Part shown: positions 30,448-44,189 of the stretch, one piece after another
How positions within the stretch are numbered: position 1 is the stretch's first letter
Layout: each line of letters opens with the position of its first letter
Assembly (NCBI RefSeq): GCF_026213295.1
Contig: NC_079419.1
Span: 24,141,818-24,205,817 of the forward strand
Origin: Gadus chalcogrammus
Lineage: Eukaryota > Chordata > Actinopteri > Gadiformes > Gadidae
Length of the DNA stretch: 64,000 nt
Direction: 5' to 3'
Made by a program: the position numbers and the translations under genes
Notes under the pieces: generated by a model
Seen by the model: only the letters and a program-made list of their open reading frames with translations
Told to the model about the DNA's origin: nothing
Database searches by the model: none

Positions 30448-31671
30448 AGGGAACCGGGAGGCTCCCTCTCCACTGGTTTTATACGCCCCTCCACGTCCCC
30501 TGCTGGTGCAGGGTTTTTCTTTTTGGATAGGAAGATGGTGGTTTGCGCCCTTGTATAGACTACAGGAGTCTGAACAAAGTTCACCATACGCAACCGATAC
30601 CCCCTTCCGTTGATCTCCACAGCTTTTGATCTTCTACAAGGGGCCACAATTTTTTCGAAGTTGGACCTTCGCAATGCTTATCACCTCGTTCGCATCAGAC
30701 AAGGTGATGAGTGGAAGACAGCTATTAACACCCCCTCTGGACACTATGAATACCAAGTGATGCCCTTTGGACTCACTAATGCCCCAGCTGTTTTCCAAGC
30801 CCTTTTAAATGATGATTTGCGTGACATGATTAACCTTTTTGTGTTTGTTTATTTGGATGACATTTTGATTTTTTCAAGGTCTCGTCACGAGCACTGCCAA
30901 CATGTGCGTCAGGTCCTCCAGAGACTTTTAAAGAACCACTTGTATGTAAAACCTGAGAAGTGCGAGTTTCATGTCACGAGGTGGCTTTCCTTGGGTTCAT
31001 CATCAAACAAGGTCAGGTTCTGATGGACTCAAGGAAGACTCAAGCGGTGCGAGACTGGCCCGTTCCTAAGACTGTGAAAGAGGTCCAGCAATTCCTTGGG
31101 TTTGCAAACTTCAGGAGGTTCATCAGAGGATTTAATTCTGTGGCTGCTCCTATCTCTGCTCTTACCAAGAAGGAAACAGCACCTTTTGGATGGACTCCTG
31201 ATGCAGACCAGGCATTCCGAAGACTCAAGGAGCGCTTCTCTACGGCTCCTATACTGACAGTACCTAATCCCTCTTTGCCTTTTATTGTAGAGGTGGATGC
31301 CTCCAGCGTGGGTATTGGAGCGGTCTTGTCTCAGCGCTCGTCTGATGGGAAGGTACACCCATGTGCCTTTTTGTCCCATCGCCTCAGTCCCACGGAGACA
31401 AGGTATGATGTTGGTGACAGGGAACTTCTGGCAGTGAAGATGGCGCTTGAAGAGTGGCGCCACTGGCTGGAAGGAGCCCAGCATCCTTTCTTGGTTTGGA
31501 CGGACCACCGGAACCTGGAGTACCTCCAGCAAGCCAGAATCCTGAATCCTCGGCAAGCTCGGTGGGCATTATTCTTTGGTCGTTTGACTTCACCTTGTCC
31601 TATCGACCCGGTTCCAAAAATGGAAAACCTGATGCCCTATCCAGGCAGTTTCTGCCTGACTATCGGCCCAT
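30448..31671 (+). pseudogene. Chromovirus RT / RNase H, frameshifted
   Basis: The first part (about 30448-30600) is readable only across frames ('LIRPSTSPAGAGFFF'-like, then '[18 protein letters not shown]'). From 30610 one frame gives '[16 protein letters not shown]', '[17 protein letters not shown]' and the RT active-site box '[11 protein letters not shown]'. The frame shifts near 30985 ('CEFHV' to 'VAFLGFI'). RNase H follows with '[17 protein letters not shown]', '[19 protein letters not shown]' and '[12 protein letters not shown]'. Another shift near 31590 leads to 'KPDALSRQF'. It cannot make a functional polyprotein. Confidence 0.88.
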
Positions 31672-32731
31672 AGATCTGCTGTGCCAGTGCATTGAGCAAG
31701 TGAAAGACTGGATGTGCCGAAATTTCCTTCAGCTAAATGAGGATAAAACAGAGATAATTGTATTTGGTTCTAAAACGGAAAGGCTTAAAGTAACCCAACA
31801 CCTTCACTCTCTGTCCCTGAAAACCTCAATCAAAGCCAGAAACCTAGGGGTTATCATGGATTCTGATTTACATTTCGAAAGTCACATCAAATCAGTTACA
31901 AAATCTGCATATTATCACCTTAAAAATGTAGCAAGACTTAGAGGGCTCATGTCCACAGAAGACTTACAAAAACTTGTACATGCCTTTATCACTAGTAAGC
32001 TTGATTACTGCAATGGTCTCCTTACAGGTCTCCCAAAACAAACTCTAAGGAAGCTTCAGCTTGTTCAGAATGCTGCTGCTAGAGTATTAACAAAGACCAA
32101 AAAAATTGAACATATTACACCAATTCTTAAATCGTTACATTGGCTTCCTGTAGGTCAGAGAATTGATTTTAAAATCATGTTGCTAACCTATAAATCCCTT
32201 CATGGTTTAGGCCCAAAATATTTAACTGATATGCTTCCACTACATAAGCCTTCTAGAACACTAAGATCTTCTGAGACCAATCTGTTAATTATCCCCCGAG
32301 TAAACACAAAACATGGGAAAGCAGGATTTAGTTACTATGCAACAAATAGCTGGAATAAACTCCCTGAGGATTTAAGACTTGCCCCAACTCTGAGCACCTT
32401 CAAAACAAGATTGAAGACTTTTATGTTTGCTTTAGCTTTCTGCTAAATCTTAAATACTTTAGCTTTATTTTACTAAAATGCCTTTTTAACTTTCCCTTTA
32501 TTTTCCATTTAATTTTCTCACTTTCTTAAATACATTGCACTTTCAATTTTACTTACTAAAAAGCCTTTTTAACTTTCTATTTTACTCATTTCTTTGCATA
32601 TGTTTTCTTTTACTTATCTATTATTTTATTTTAATGTATAACAATGTTTATATGTGAAGCACTTTGAGTCTGCCTTGTGTATGAAAAGTGCTATATAAAT
32701 AAAGTTGCCTTGCCTTGCCTTGCCTTGCCTA
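31672..32731 (+). mobile_element. LINE 3' fragment nested in the chromovirus
   Basis: This is the C-terminal end of a LINE ORF2 (about 31680-32446), starting around 'WMCRNFLQLNEDKTEIIVF', through 'LDYCNGLLTGLP' and 'WLPVGQRIDFKIMLLTYK', ending 'TFKTRLKTFMF'. It has no internal stop and is fused in frame to the preceding RNase H tail. A 3' UTR with 'aagcactttgagt' and 'taaataaagttgcc' ends in GCCTT units, typical of 5'-truncated jockey-group LINEs (L2/CR1-like). The left boundary is approximate, and I found no convincing target duplication. Confidence 0.85.
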
Positions 32732-34179
32732 ACAACCGGGAAGAGGATATAGGGCCAATTATCCCACCGAAGAGAATTGTTGCACCTGTCCGTTGGGGAA
32801 TCAAGACCGTTGTCAGACGGGCTTTTCAGCAGGATCCTGACCCTGGACCTGCACCAGATGGTAAACAGTTTGTTCCCAGAAGAGCACGGTCTGAAGTTTT
32901 CCAGTGGGGCCATTCCTCGCAACTCACAGCACATCCAGATGCCCAAAGAACTCTGGAGTTCCTCAAGCGACGCTTCTGGTGGCCGGAGATGGAGAAGGAG
33001 GTTAAGGACTTCGTTGCCGCCTGTGCTACCTGTGTCCGAAGCAAAGACCTTCGTCAGCGTCCTCAAGGGTTGCTCTTACCACTCCCAACTCCCAGTCGGC
33101 CCTGGTCGCACCTGTCCATGGATTTTGTGACTGGCCTACCCGTCTCAGAAGGTAACAGTGTCATTATAGTTATTGTTGACAGGTTCTCTAAGGCCTGCAG
33201 ACTAATTTCTTTACCTAAGTTGCCATCTGCACTTGAGACTGCTAAGCATGTTTTTCTCCATGTGTTCTGAGTTTTTGGTCTCCCGCAGGACATCGTCTCG
33301 GACAGAGGCCCCCAGTTTTCCTCCTGTGTATGGCAAGCCATCTGCCGACTCATAGGGGCCACTGCCAGCCTGTCCTCTGGGTTCCATCCGCAGTCCAATG
33401 GCCAGACAGAGAGGGTAAACCAGGAGATGGAGGCCACCCTTCGGAGCTTGGTTGCTGACAACCCTTCATCTTGGAGCGCGAAGTTGCCGTGGGCGGAGTA
33501 TGCTCATAATACCCTCCAGTCCTCCTCCACTGGTCTATCCCCATTCCAGTGCCAGTTTGGCTTCCAACCACCCTTGTTCCCAGAGCAGGAGAGTGAAGCA
33601 GGGGTGCCGTCTGCTCTGCATTTCGTGCGGCGGTGCAGACAAACCTGGAAAAGGGTTCGTCAGGCACTGCTTCGCACTGCCAAACGGAACCAGGTGTAAG
33701 CCAACTGTCAACGGACACCGGCTCCTATCTTCCGCCCGGGACAGAAGGTCTGACTGTCCGCCAAGGATCTACCGTTACGGGTGGAGTCCCGTAAACTTGC
33801 CCCACGCTACATTGGCCCTTTCAAGATTACCCACCGGGTTAATCCAGTCGCCTACAGACTCCAACTGCCCCGGTCCATGAAAGTCCACCCCACTTTTCTT
33901 GTTTCACGTTTGAGACACGTGCTTACCTCCCCTTTTGCCCCTGCCCTCAAGCCCCCTCCTCTTCCCCGGATGGTTGATGGTGGACCAGTCTACACGGTGA
34001 ATCGGCTGCTGGACTCCCGTCGGGTCCAGAGGTCGGTCCAGTACTTGGTGGATTGGGAAGGCTACGGCCCTGAAGAACGTTCATGGGTCCCTTCTCTGAA
34101 TATTGTCGACAAGACCCTGATCAGAGACTTTCACCAACAGCATCCTGATCGTCCTGTGAACGCCAGGAGGCGTTCCTAG
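32732..34179 (+). pseudogene. Chromovirus integrase with chromodomain, three nonsense codons
   Basis: One frame runs the full length with only three stops: TGA 33268-33270, TAA 33697-33699 and TGA 33751-33753. In order there is a zinc-binding region ('[18 protein letters not shown]', then 'CATCVRSK'), a catalytic core with Asp in '[10 protein letters not shown]', Asp in 'IVSDRGPQF' and Glu in '[11 protein letters not shown]', and the '[15 protein letters not shown]' C-terminal region. A chromodomain ('[12 protein letters not shown]', '[17 protein letters not shown]') ends at 34179. The first stop sits where the family usually has Arg, consistent with CGA to TGA decay at a CpG. The chromodomain probably steered insertion to particular chromatin. 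Confidence 0.92.
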
Positions 34180-34191
34180 AGGGGGAGATTC

Positions 34192-34684
34192 TGTCATAAT
34201 GTTGGACTATTGTGTCATAGACCACTAGATGGCGCCAATTCTGTCTTTCTGTTCTCTGTGTTGTTTCCACCTAATGTCGATTGTTAAGCAGACTCACCTG
34301 GACCTGTTAATTAGTCATGTGATTGGTTCAGCCGTGTTTGTCTCACAGTACTTAAGCCTGGTTCTTTCACTCTCTGTTGAGACCATGTGAGTAGACCTTG
34401 GTCTTGAACCCTGCGTTTTGAATTTCTTGTTGTTTGACCCTGGACTCATACTCCGAGTTTTGGATTACCCTTTGGATTTACTTTGATTGTGTTTTTGCCC
34501 TTTTGGATTGTTGGACTGAGTTTTCGTGTTTTTGCCATTTTTGGATTACTTGGACTTTGTGTTTTGTGTTTTGGATCTTCTGAGCTTTTTGGAACTTTAT
34601 TAATGAGGAATAAATACCTTACACTTATCCTGTTTTTGTTTCGCACTTGAGTCACCCTAGTTTCCTGTGTACCAAGCCGTGACA
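34192..34684 (+). repeat. Chromovirus 3' LTR
   Basis: 493 bp from TGTCATAATG to CCGTGACA, directly after the purine-rich tract agagggggaga. It contains 'cttaagcc' in the promoter-like middle, and 'gaataaatacc' (about 34608) as a poly(A) signal. No matching 5' LTR exists in the window. Confidence 0.88.
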
Positions 34685-34719
34685 GCTCGGGGCAGGACTT
34701 ATTCTTCAGAGGTCTATGG

Positions 34720-35357
34720 TCAAGTGATTGACAGGGCCTGGTCTATTGATTGACAGCACCTGGTGTCACAAAGCACCCACTCTAGCATCTGCTGGTGGGA
34801 GTTTTAGAACTTTGTCAACGGAAGTGCTTAAAACCAGGATATGAGATTCACCATGAGTCTGCACATGCTCATTTGCATAAAAGGTACTAAAGTTAAACTT
34901 TTGTCCCGCCCTTTCAATGTCCCACACCTAACCTCATCATCCTCCTCTCTTCTGCAGGACATTGCTTTGCTTGACAAATGTTTGCCCTAATATCTCTAGA
35001 AGCTGTCCCCAAGACAAAGATTTTTTTGTTGTAAAAGATGTAAAAAAAAATGAAAAAGTTAAGTAAACCGTGATTTGGGGTGGCCTGCTACCGGATATTC
35101 TTACTTACAGCGCGAAACGGAGCTCTTGCCTGACGGTGAAACGGGGCCGATGTATTACTGTCAATTTAGAGGGGGGAGCACCCCCACAGTGTATGGGGGC
35201 AAAGCGAGCGGCCAAAGCAGCAGAGCAGCCGAACGGCCCCTCCCAACTTGGACTGCTCCGCGGTCTGTCATTTCTGATTGGCTCAGCCTGACACACGGCC
35301 GGGTCACTTACCCGGTACTTCTCGTTGATCTCACTGAAGTTACACAGAAATACGAAA
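34720..35357. other. No gene seen
   Basis: Non-coding. The G+C-rich part at 35060-35300 just upstream of the hAT-like fragment may be that element's 5' region. Confidence 0.4.
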
Positions 35358-35611
35358 ATGTCAAAAAGGAAAAAAGGTGGTGAAGAGGCAAAAGAATTGG
35401 GTGGCGCTCAGAAGTTGAGGTTGAAAAGGAAAAAAATGTTAGAGCAAGACGCAGCCAAATGTGCTAAATTAACCGACCTTTCCCGTGGAAAAGCCAAGGT
35501 TGACGGCGATGCCCATGTCAGCGAGACCAATGGTTCGGCGGGAACAGGACACAGTAGTATAGCTATGACAGGTGCACTAGCGAGCATGTTTGGCAATATA
35601 AAAATGACTTG
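35358..35611 (+). pseudogene. Possible N-terminal fragment of a hAT transposase
   Basis: An 84-residue frame starts MSKRKKGGEEAKELGG, continues with a Lys/Arg-rich helix ('RLKRKKMLEQDAAKCAKL') and a Ser/Gly/Thr-rich linker, and stops at TGA 35609-35611. Fish hAT transposases of the ZMYM1-like type often begin with an MSKRK-type basic leader before a zinc finger. No zinc finger or DDE domain follows here. The resemblance is short and from memory, so this is tentative. Confidence 0.35.
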
Positions 35612-36169
35612 AACTAATTATGGAAGTACCAGAGACGTCGGAGAACAATTCATAATATTGTAATGCCCACGGAAGAGGCAGTGAATGAAGTATTGATTAG
35701 AGAGCGATTTATTAGATACCACCGCTAATAAACCATTGGAACACTTCAACACCAGTAACCACAGCAACGCACAACAAACCCCGGCCCGCCCCCATCTCCC
35801 AAACCCTGTGTATGTGAATGACAATTTTTTTCCACTAAAATAATTGTATCTTGCACTATTTAGATCATTTTCAGCCTTGATTTACCTTTCTAGGCACATG
35901 CAATTTCTAATATTTTGTACATGGACAAGATTGCTTATAAAATATTTCCCAGTGATCTTCACAATATTCTAAACACATGCACATCCCAACATTGACATGC
36001 CGTTGCAATGCACATATCCACGGATAAGGACTAGTTTTTATTATTTTACACCGTGGCAAAATTCTACGCGCGCTATTCCCGCGGTCTCATAAAAGGCCTC
36101 TCCATCCCAAAGTCCCGGGCCAAATTTTTGGGCCAGTCCATCCCTGCTCACAGGGGTACACAATCTCTC
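35612..36169. other. No gene seen
   Basis: AT-rich, non-coding. No element ends recognised. Confidence 0.4.
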
Positions 36170-36218
36170 ACACACACACACACACGCACACACACGCACA
36201 CACACACACACACACACA

Positions 36219-36315
<97 letters not shown>

Positions 36316-36327
36316 ACACACACACAG
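36170..36327. repeat. (CA)n microsatellite, 158 bp
   Basis: CA units with a few CG and TA interruptions, the longest uninterrupted run being about 36231-36310. Confidence 0.97.
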
Positions 36328-37795
36328 ATAGAAAACCGAGAATCTGTGGTAAAGCTGGGTTCCAGCATCTGGGGGGAAACAGTACCGAAGCCTCGGGTCC
36401 AAAACCCAGAGGATGACCCACAGTTTTTTCCTCCAAAAAGATGATGACGTCCCATATTTGCTTACTGTCAGAGGTCCTGAATTCTTAGTCACTTTGGCAC
36501 TTCCGCACATAATATTTAACAATTACCTTTGACGGAAAGTCCTCCTTAAGATAATGTTTCTGATTCTGCTTTAGCTTCAGATGCCATCAAGCGGGGTCTC
36601 TGGTCGTAATCAGTCGCAAGTCCGTCCCTGACCAATCAGCAGTCATTAGAAGAATGCTAGCGGCCAACAAAGAGCCAACCTGTAAGAAATCGAAAGGACA
36701 TAAGTACTCATTCATTCGACTTTTGAGCTATAATCTATATTGAACATGCAAATTTATAATAAAATCTGCAATATTTCAACGACAAGCAGGTGAAAGAGAT
36801 ACATTTAGCTCTCTAGCACCCATTCAATCAAAAGTTCCATAAAATGGGGCTCAAAAGAGAGGCTCTCCGTAGACGGGATCTGTTATTACTTATTACCACT
36901 GTTATAGTTTCTCTACGTATTATTACTTTTATTTTATTTTTATTATTATTTATTGTCATCTATTGATTATTTATTATTATTAGGTGAGGGCTGTATGCAG
37001 TGCTCAACTATTGTTCTTCTTAGGCTTTCTTTCTGTTCAGATTAGCTTGGAATTGCCCGCCTCTTTCAGATTTTTTAAATATTTCATACTTTTTAAGATA
37101 AGTATGAATGGGTGAATGGGTGGACGGCAGAGCCGTCCACCCATTCTGACACTGTTAGGAAACATTCACTTTATGAGGTTTTCTAACATTATGAGTTCCC
37201 CTAGCCTGCCTATTGACCCTCAGTAACTAGAAATGACGTCAGGTGTAAACGAGCACTAGATATCCTGCTCCACCTATGAAAAATGAAAGCTCAGACTCGC
37301 CGATTTGGAATTTGGCCCCATATGTCGTCATAAGGGGCTAGGTTACCTCCCCCTCAGCGCCACATGTGTGTTTGTGAATATAGACACACTGTAACGCTAG
37401 TGTTGTATACTTCTTTGTTATTTGGATAACCGTTCTGCTGATGGTGTTATGGCGCAAAACACGCAACATAAGGTAAGGTTTGCGCAAAGCTCCCATTTAA
37501 TGAAAAGACTAGACTGCGTCGGGTTCTCTGACGTCTTTGGTACTTCCACAACAAGGCTCGTAGTGGGGGTTATCTCGGCCATGGTTGAGATGGATAGGGA
37601 GAAAACTTTGGCTTTGACACCCTGAAGTCCAGATTGAACCTCAACATGGAGGAGAAAGGGATTGTTGCCCGCGATTGTTTCCCGGGAATGTCTCCCGCCT
37701 ATGCCCCGCTGCCAGTCGGCGTATACATACACCGCATGTGTATGAATGGATTGTTGAACCGATACCCCAAACTCATAACGATAAGTGGAGCGGGT

Positions 37796-37796
<1 letters not shown>
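36328..37796. other. Unclassified, with a perfect hairpin at 37114-37146
   Basis: No gene recognised. Bases 37114-37128 and 37132-37146 pair perfectly (15 bp, 3-base loop, stem GAATGGGTGGACGGC). Flanking 'gttaggaaac' and 'gttttctaac' blocks suggest a palindromic repeat. The part at 37400-37790 looks repeat-like but I cannot name it. Confidence 0.5.

Positions 37797-37889
<93 letters not shown>
37797..37889. repeat. (TG)n microsatellite
   Basis: About 46 uninterrupted TG units. Confidence 0.98.
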
Positions 37890-40349
<2,460 letters not shown>

Positions 40350-41357
40350 GGTAACCCTTCCTTTTACAGTCCCCTAATTACTAGGTATTTACCCGGTAAA
40401 TATATGGTAAATCATAGTGTATTACTGGGTAATTACCACTGGTAATAAGAAGGTAAATACAGAGGAATTACAGCTGAAGTACTAAGTAAAACCTCCACTA
40501 TTACCCATCAACTCAACTAAGTATAGTGTAGTTGTAACTGTTTTAGGTTGGTAATAACTCAGATAATATTGTGTACTTCCTAGGAATTTAGGCAACCAAT
40601 TCTTAGAAACACCAATAGGTTTTAAACAACATGTCCGAGTTGTTTGAATGACAGAAGTCCGCTAGCTCGATGCTAGAGTGCTAACCAGAGCTAACAGCCT
40701 ATCCCCTCCCGTCCTATTAACTGTATTTATGGCTATGCCTTTTTTTATTTTTAATATGACCAAACACAATGGCCAGAGGACCAGCATCCTTTCTTAACCT
40801 TGCAAACAAATAATCTTTTTTTTTTACATGTTCTAGAAATGTTCATTAGTTGACAGTCCTAATGTTTATTTTCTTGTCTTCTACTTCTTTATTACAGTAG
40901 TGAAGGGGAGATTTGGAAGTACCTGGTCAGGGCTTGGTCAACCTACAAATTCCAGGTGTGGAGCCTGCAGGGATACCGCACAAAGAGGACACTAAAGAGC
41001 CATCTCTCATTCATCGAGTGGACTCATTGGTTTGCGAAGGACCACAAAGGTGCTCCCATAGGCCGATTGCTGCATGGCATTCGCCACTTATTCAAATTGT
41101 AGAGGTTGAAGCAGTCTGCATTTTGATCACTTGCCATAACACTGTCATGTGTTTTATCAAAACACCATCAGTAACATTTCAATTGAGTTGATGTGGACGG
41201 CTCTTTTTTTTGTCTGATTTTTTCAGTGTTCAGCCTGTTCGTGAGATATGCATTGTTTGAAAGATAAGCCTTTGATTTTGTTTAATATTAACATGCCTTT
41301 CATCAACAGTGGTTTGGGTTTTTATAACTAAAATGAAAGCGCTTAACTACTGGTGAC

Positions 41358-41930
41358 CAACGTTGCAGAACATATATGGTACAAGTTTGTGTTGATTGCA
41401 TGGAAAAGGGAATAACCAGTTACAACTTATATGGTAAGAGCCTGGTAATACCATGGAAACAAACAAGGCTTCCTTTTACAGTACATTTTCAGCTTACTTA
41501 GTGGGTAAATTGTCTTTTTACTTAGTAACGTTGCAGAACATACATGTTACAAGTTTGTGTTGATTGAATGGAAAAGGGAATAATCTATTACAAATTATAT
41601 GGTAAGAACCTGGTAATACCATGGAAACAAACAAGGCTTCCTTTTACAGTACAATTTCAGCTTACTTACTGGTTAAATTGTCATGTTTTACTCGGTAACG
41701 TTGCAGAATTGACATGGTACAAGTATGTGTTGATTGCATGGAAAAGGGAATAATCGATTGCAAATTAAATGGTAAGAACCTGGTAATACCATGGAAACAA
41801 ACAAGGCTTCAACAAGAACGCACATGGTACAAGTTCCAGTTTATTGCATGAACTGGAATGTATCTATTACAAATGATATGGTAATAACGTGGTAACACCA
41901 TGGAAACAAACGGCTTTGTACCCAGTATTT
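41358..41930. repeat. Tandem repeat, unit about 168-170 bp
   Basis: Three full units and a partial one begin at 'aacgttgcagaa' (41360, 41527, 41697). Each holds 'ggtacaagtttgtgttgatt' and 'ccatggaaacaaac'. The array lies wholly inside the long-TIR element. Confidence 0.85.
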
Positions 41931-42090
41931 AAGAAGATGTACCATGACACTAGAGGAAAACTGTTCCTGCGCAGAGGCGCTGCATCCCATTAGGCATACC
42001 AGGCAATTGCCTGGGGCCCCGCAATTGCTTGGGGCCCCGGGCCACTACTAGGGGGCCCCCTAGAGCCCAAAAAATAAATAAAAATTGCCT

Positions 42091-42241
42091 CATCCCCCCC
42101 CCCCCCCGTCAACAATCGTTCCATACACCACCCCCCCCCCCCCCCGTCAACAATCACTCCATACCCCCCCCCCCCCCCGTCAACAATCGCTCCATACCCC
42201 CCCCCGTCAACAATCGCTCCATACCCCCCCCCCCCCCCCCC
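42091..42241. repeat. Poly-C array
   Basis: Five runs of 10-19 C are separated by 'gtcaacaatcg', 'tccatac'-type spacers. Length may be unreliable because homopolymers sequence poorly. Confidence 0.85.
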
Positions 42242-42760
42242 GTCAACAATCCTCTGCCTAGGGCCCCCACACTCCCTAGAATCGCCCCTGTTCCTGCGGA
42301 GGTTGTTACCAGGTAAGTAATTCCATAGTTTCTAGGGTAAATCTAATCAACCCTTCTAAATGGGTGTAGCTATTAATAATAACTATGTAAGAAAAAGTAA
42401 TTTATTGGAAAGTACTATGCTAATTTCTAGATAGTACATCACTAAACTTGTGCTTTTACCAACATAAACCTTGGATAACTACAAGTGTAACTTGAATTGA
42501 TAGCTGTTTCTAAGAATTGGTTGCCTAAATTCCTAGGAAGTACACAATAATATCTTAGTTGTTACCAAACTAAAACAGTTACAACTACACGGTACTTAGT
42601 TGAGTTGATGGGTAATAGTGGAGGTTTTACTTAGTACTTCAGCTGTCATTCCTCTGTATTTACCTTCTTATTACCAGTGGTAATTACCCACACTAAGATT
42701 TACCATATATTTCCCGGGTAAATACCTAGTAATTAGGGGACTGTAAAAGGAAGGGTAACC

Positions 42761-43595
42761 CATTTAGCCTCAGTACTGCTTACCTAATATAAGAGTCCAA
42801 GAATAATTATATATTATATATATACTTAGAGTATTTGTACGATATCATCAAATATCATCAAAGATCGTCGACCAATGGAGAAGCATCATCTACAACTCCC
42901 TCTAAAGCCCGCCCACTGGTTTGGGGTCAGAAGTCAAAGTAGGGTAATGCACAGAAAATGACTCGGGATCAAACCACATGGCATCCTAACCAAATGAGGG
43001 AAATGCATCAGAAATGTTATCTTTCTTCTCAAAAACGTTCAAGTCTAACCCTAATGTTTTAATTTAGATTAGGTAATATTGGTTTGCAAAACAAACTTTT
43101 GCCTTCAAAACCATTTCAGCCTTGTTGTTGGTCAAAATGTGTAATCTCTTTTGGAAACATTTACAAAAATACACAAATGTTCCCCTCATAGGATGCCCCA
43201 ATGCAAAGATAATGGCACTAAGAGCAAACCTTTACAAAGCCTGACCAAAGGGGGAATGCAGTCAAAGCGGAAGGTGTTTTTGTGTTCAATTGCATTCCTT
43301 AAATCTTTAAAAGCAATTATTTTTCATGAAAATTGATTTAAAAAAAATATATAATTATTTTTGATTGGAATGCATAACGTTTTGATCTCAATTATATAAC
43401 ATTTGATTGCAAAAAATAATATGTCTTCAAACCATAAAAGTGTCTATGTGCTTTCAGAATAATAACTTTTGTGTGCAATGCAAAAACTTTTGCACTCAAC
43501 ATAAAGACACAAATCTACCTCGATAGACTGGTGGATTTGAAGAGGGAATTTTGAAGAAAGGCATGCCTGCAAGAGGTCCCCCCCGCACACTGATA

Positions 43596-43596
<1 letters not shown>
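42761..43596. other. No gene seen
   Basis: AT-rich non-coding sequence. A short TA run at 42811-42822. Confidence 0.4.

Positions 43597-43683
<87 letters not shown>
43597..43683. repeat. (AC)n microsatellite
   Basis: About 43 AC units. Confidence 0.98.
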
Positions 43684-43685
<2 letters not shown>

Positions 43686-44095
43686 GATGCAACCAGGCAC
43701 AGACAAACCAAAAGAATACAAACAGCAAGAAGGATGAGTCAACAGTATAAAGTATAATAAATAAACACACACACACATGCATAAATATGAAAGTACTTGA
43801 AAGCCTTTTTAAGCCATTCATATTCTATTAAAGGGAGCCTGATGTGCCAGCCTCGGCAGAATATAGAACTGCGGCGTGTCCTTTTTTCCAAGTGTGTTCC
43901 CCACCTGGGTCGTGCATCATCTCGGACAATAACATGTGGGCCTGAATAAGTAATGCACCGAGCCCAATTGGGGCTTCATTATCTGCCAGCGATGTAGCCG
44001 GGTCAGCGAGAGACAATATCCTCCACCTATCTCAGGTTAGGATGGAGGGACACCACCTCTGCACTTTACAGCATGGCTATGGCGTGTGCACTCAT

Positions 44096-44096
<1 letters not shown>
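43684..44096. other. No gene seen
   Basis: Unique-looking non-coding spacer between two CA arrays. Confidence 0.4.

Positions 44097-44187
<91 letters not shown>
44097..44187. repeat. (CA)n microsatellite
   Basis: About 45 CA units. Confidence 0.98.

Positions 44188-44189
<2 letters not shown>

Larger units (their letters stand above)
30448..34684 (+). mobile_element. 5'-truncated Ty3/gypsy chromovirus
   Basis: Contains, in gypsy order, partial RT, RNase H, integrase with chromodomain, a purine tract (34179-34187) and one LTR (34192-34684). Gag, protease and the 5' LTR are absent: homology begins inside RT directly at the MITE arm. A LINE fragment interrupts it (about 31672-32731). Loss of the 5' half implies deletion or recombination after insertion. 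Confidence 0.88.
30076..34719. mobile_element. Hairpin MITE split by the chromovirus
   Basis: The outer 25 bp, 'tagacctctgaagaata' onward at 30076, reappear inverted at 34693-34719. The left part folds on itself: 30132-30245 is reverse-complementary to about 30315-30446. The missing right tip lies beyond the chromovirus, so the retroelement sits inside the right arm of the MITE. Rejoined, the MITE is about 400 bp. Confidence 0.7.
40350..42760. mobile_element. Non-autonomous transposon, long TIRs, 8-bp duplication
   Basis: Terminal inverted repeats of about 260 bp (about 40350-40610 against 42495-42760) start GGTAACCCTTCC on the left and GGTTACCCTTCC on the right. The 8-bp direct repeat CATTTAGC lies at 40342-40349 and 42761-42768. 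Inside are a block shared with 1-400, a 170-bp tandem array and a poly-C array, but no transposase. Eight-base duplications occur in hAT, P and Merlin groups. The GG start does not settle which. Confidence 0.85.

Noticed and set aside
36041..36522. Cys-Val or His-Thr repeat frames across CA/TG arrays (also at 7.4, 28.6, 37.8, 39.0, 43.6, 44.1 and 54.9 kb)
   Set aside because: These are microsatellite translations.
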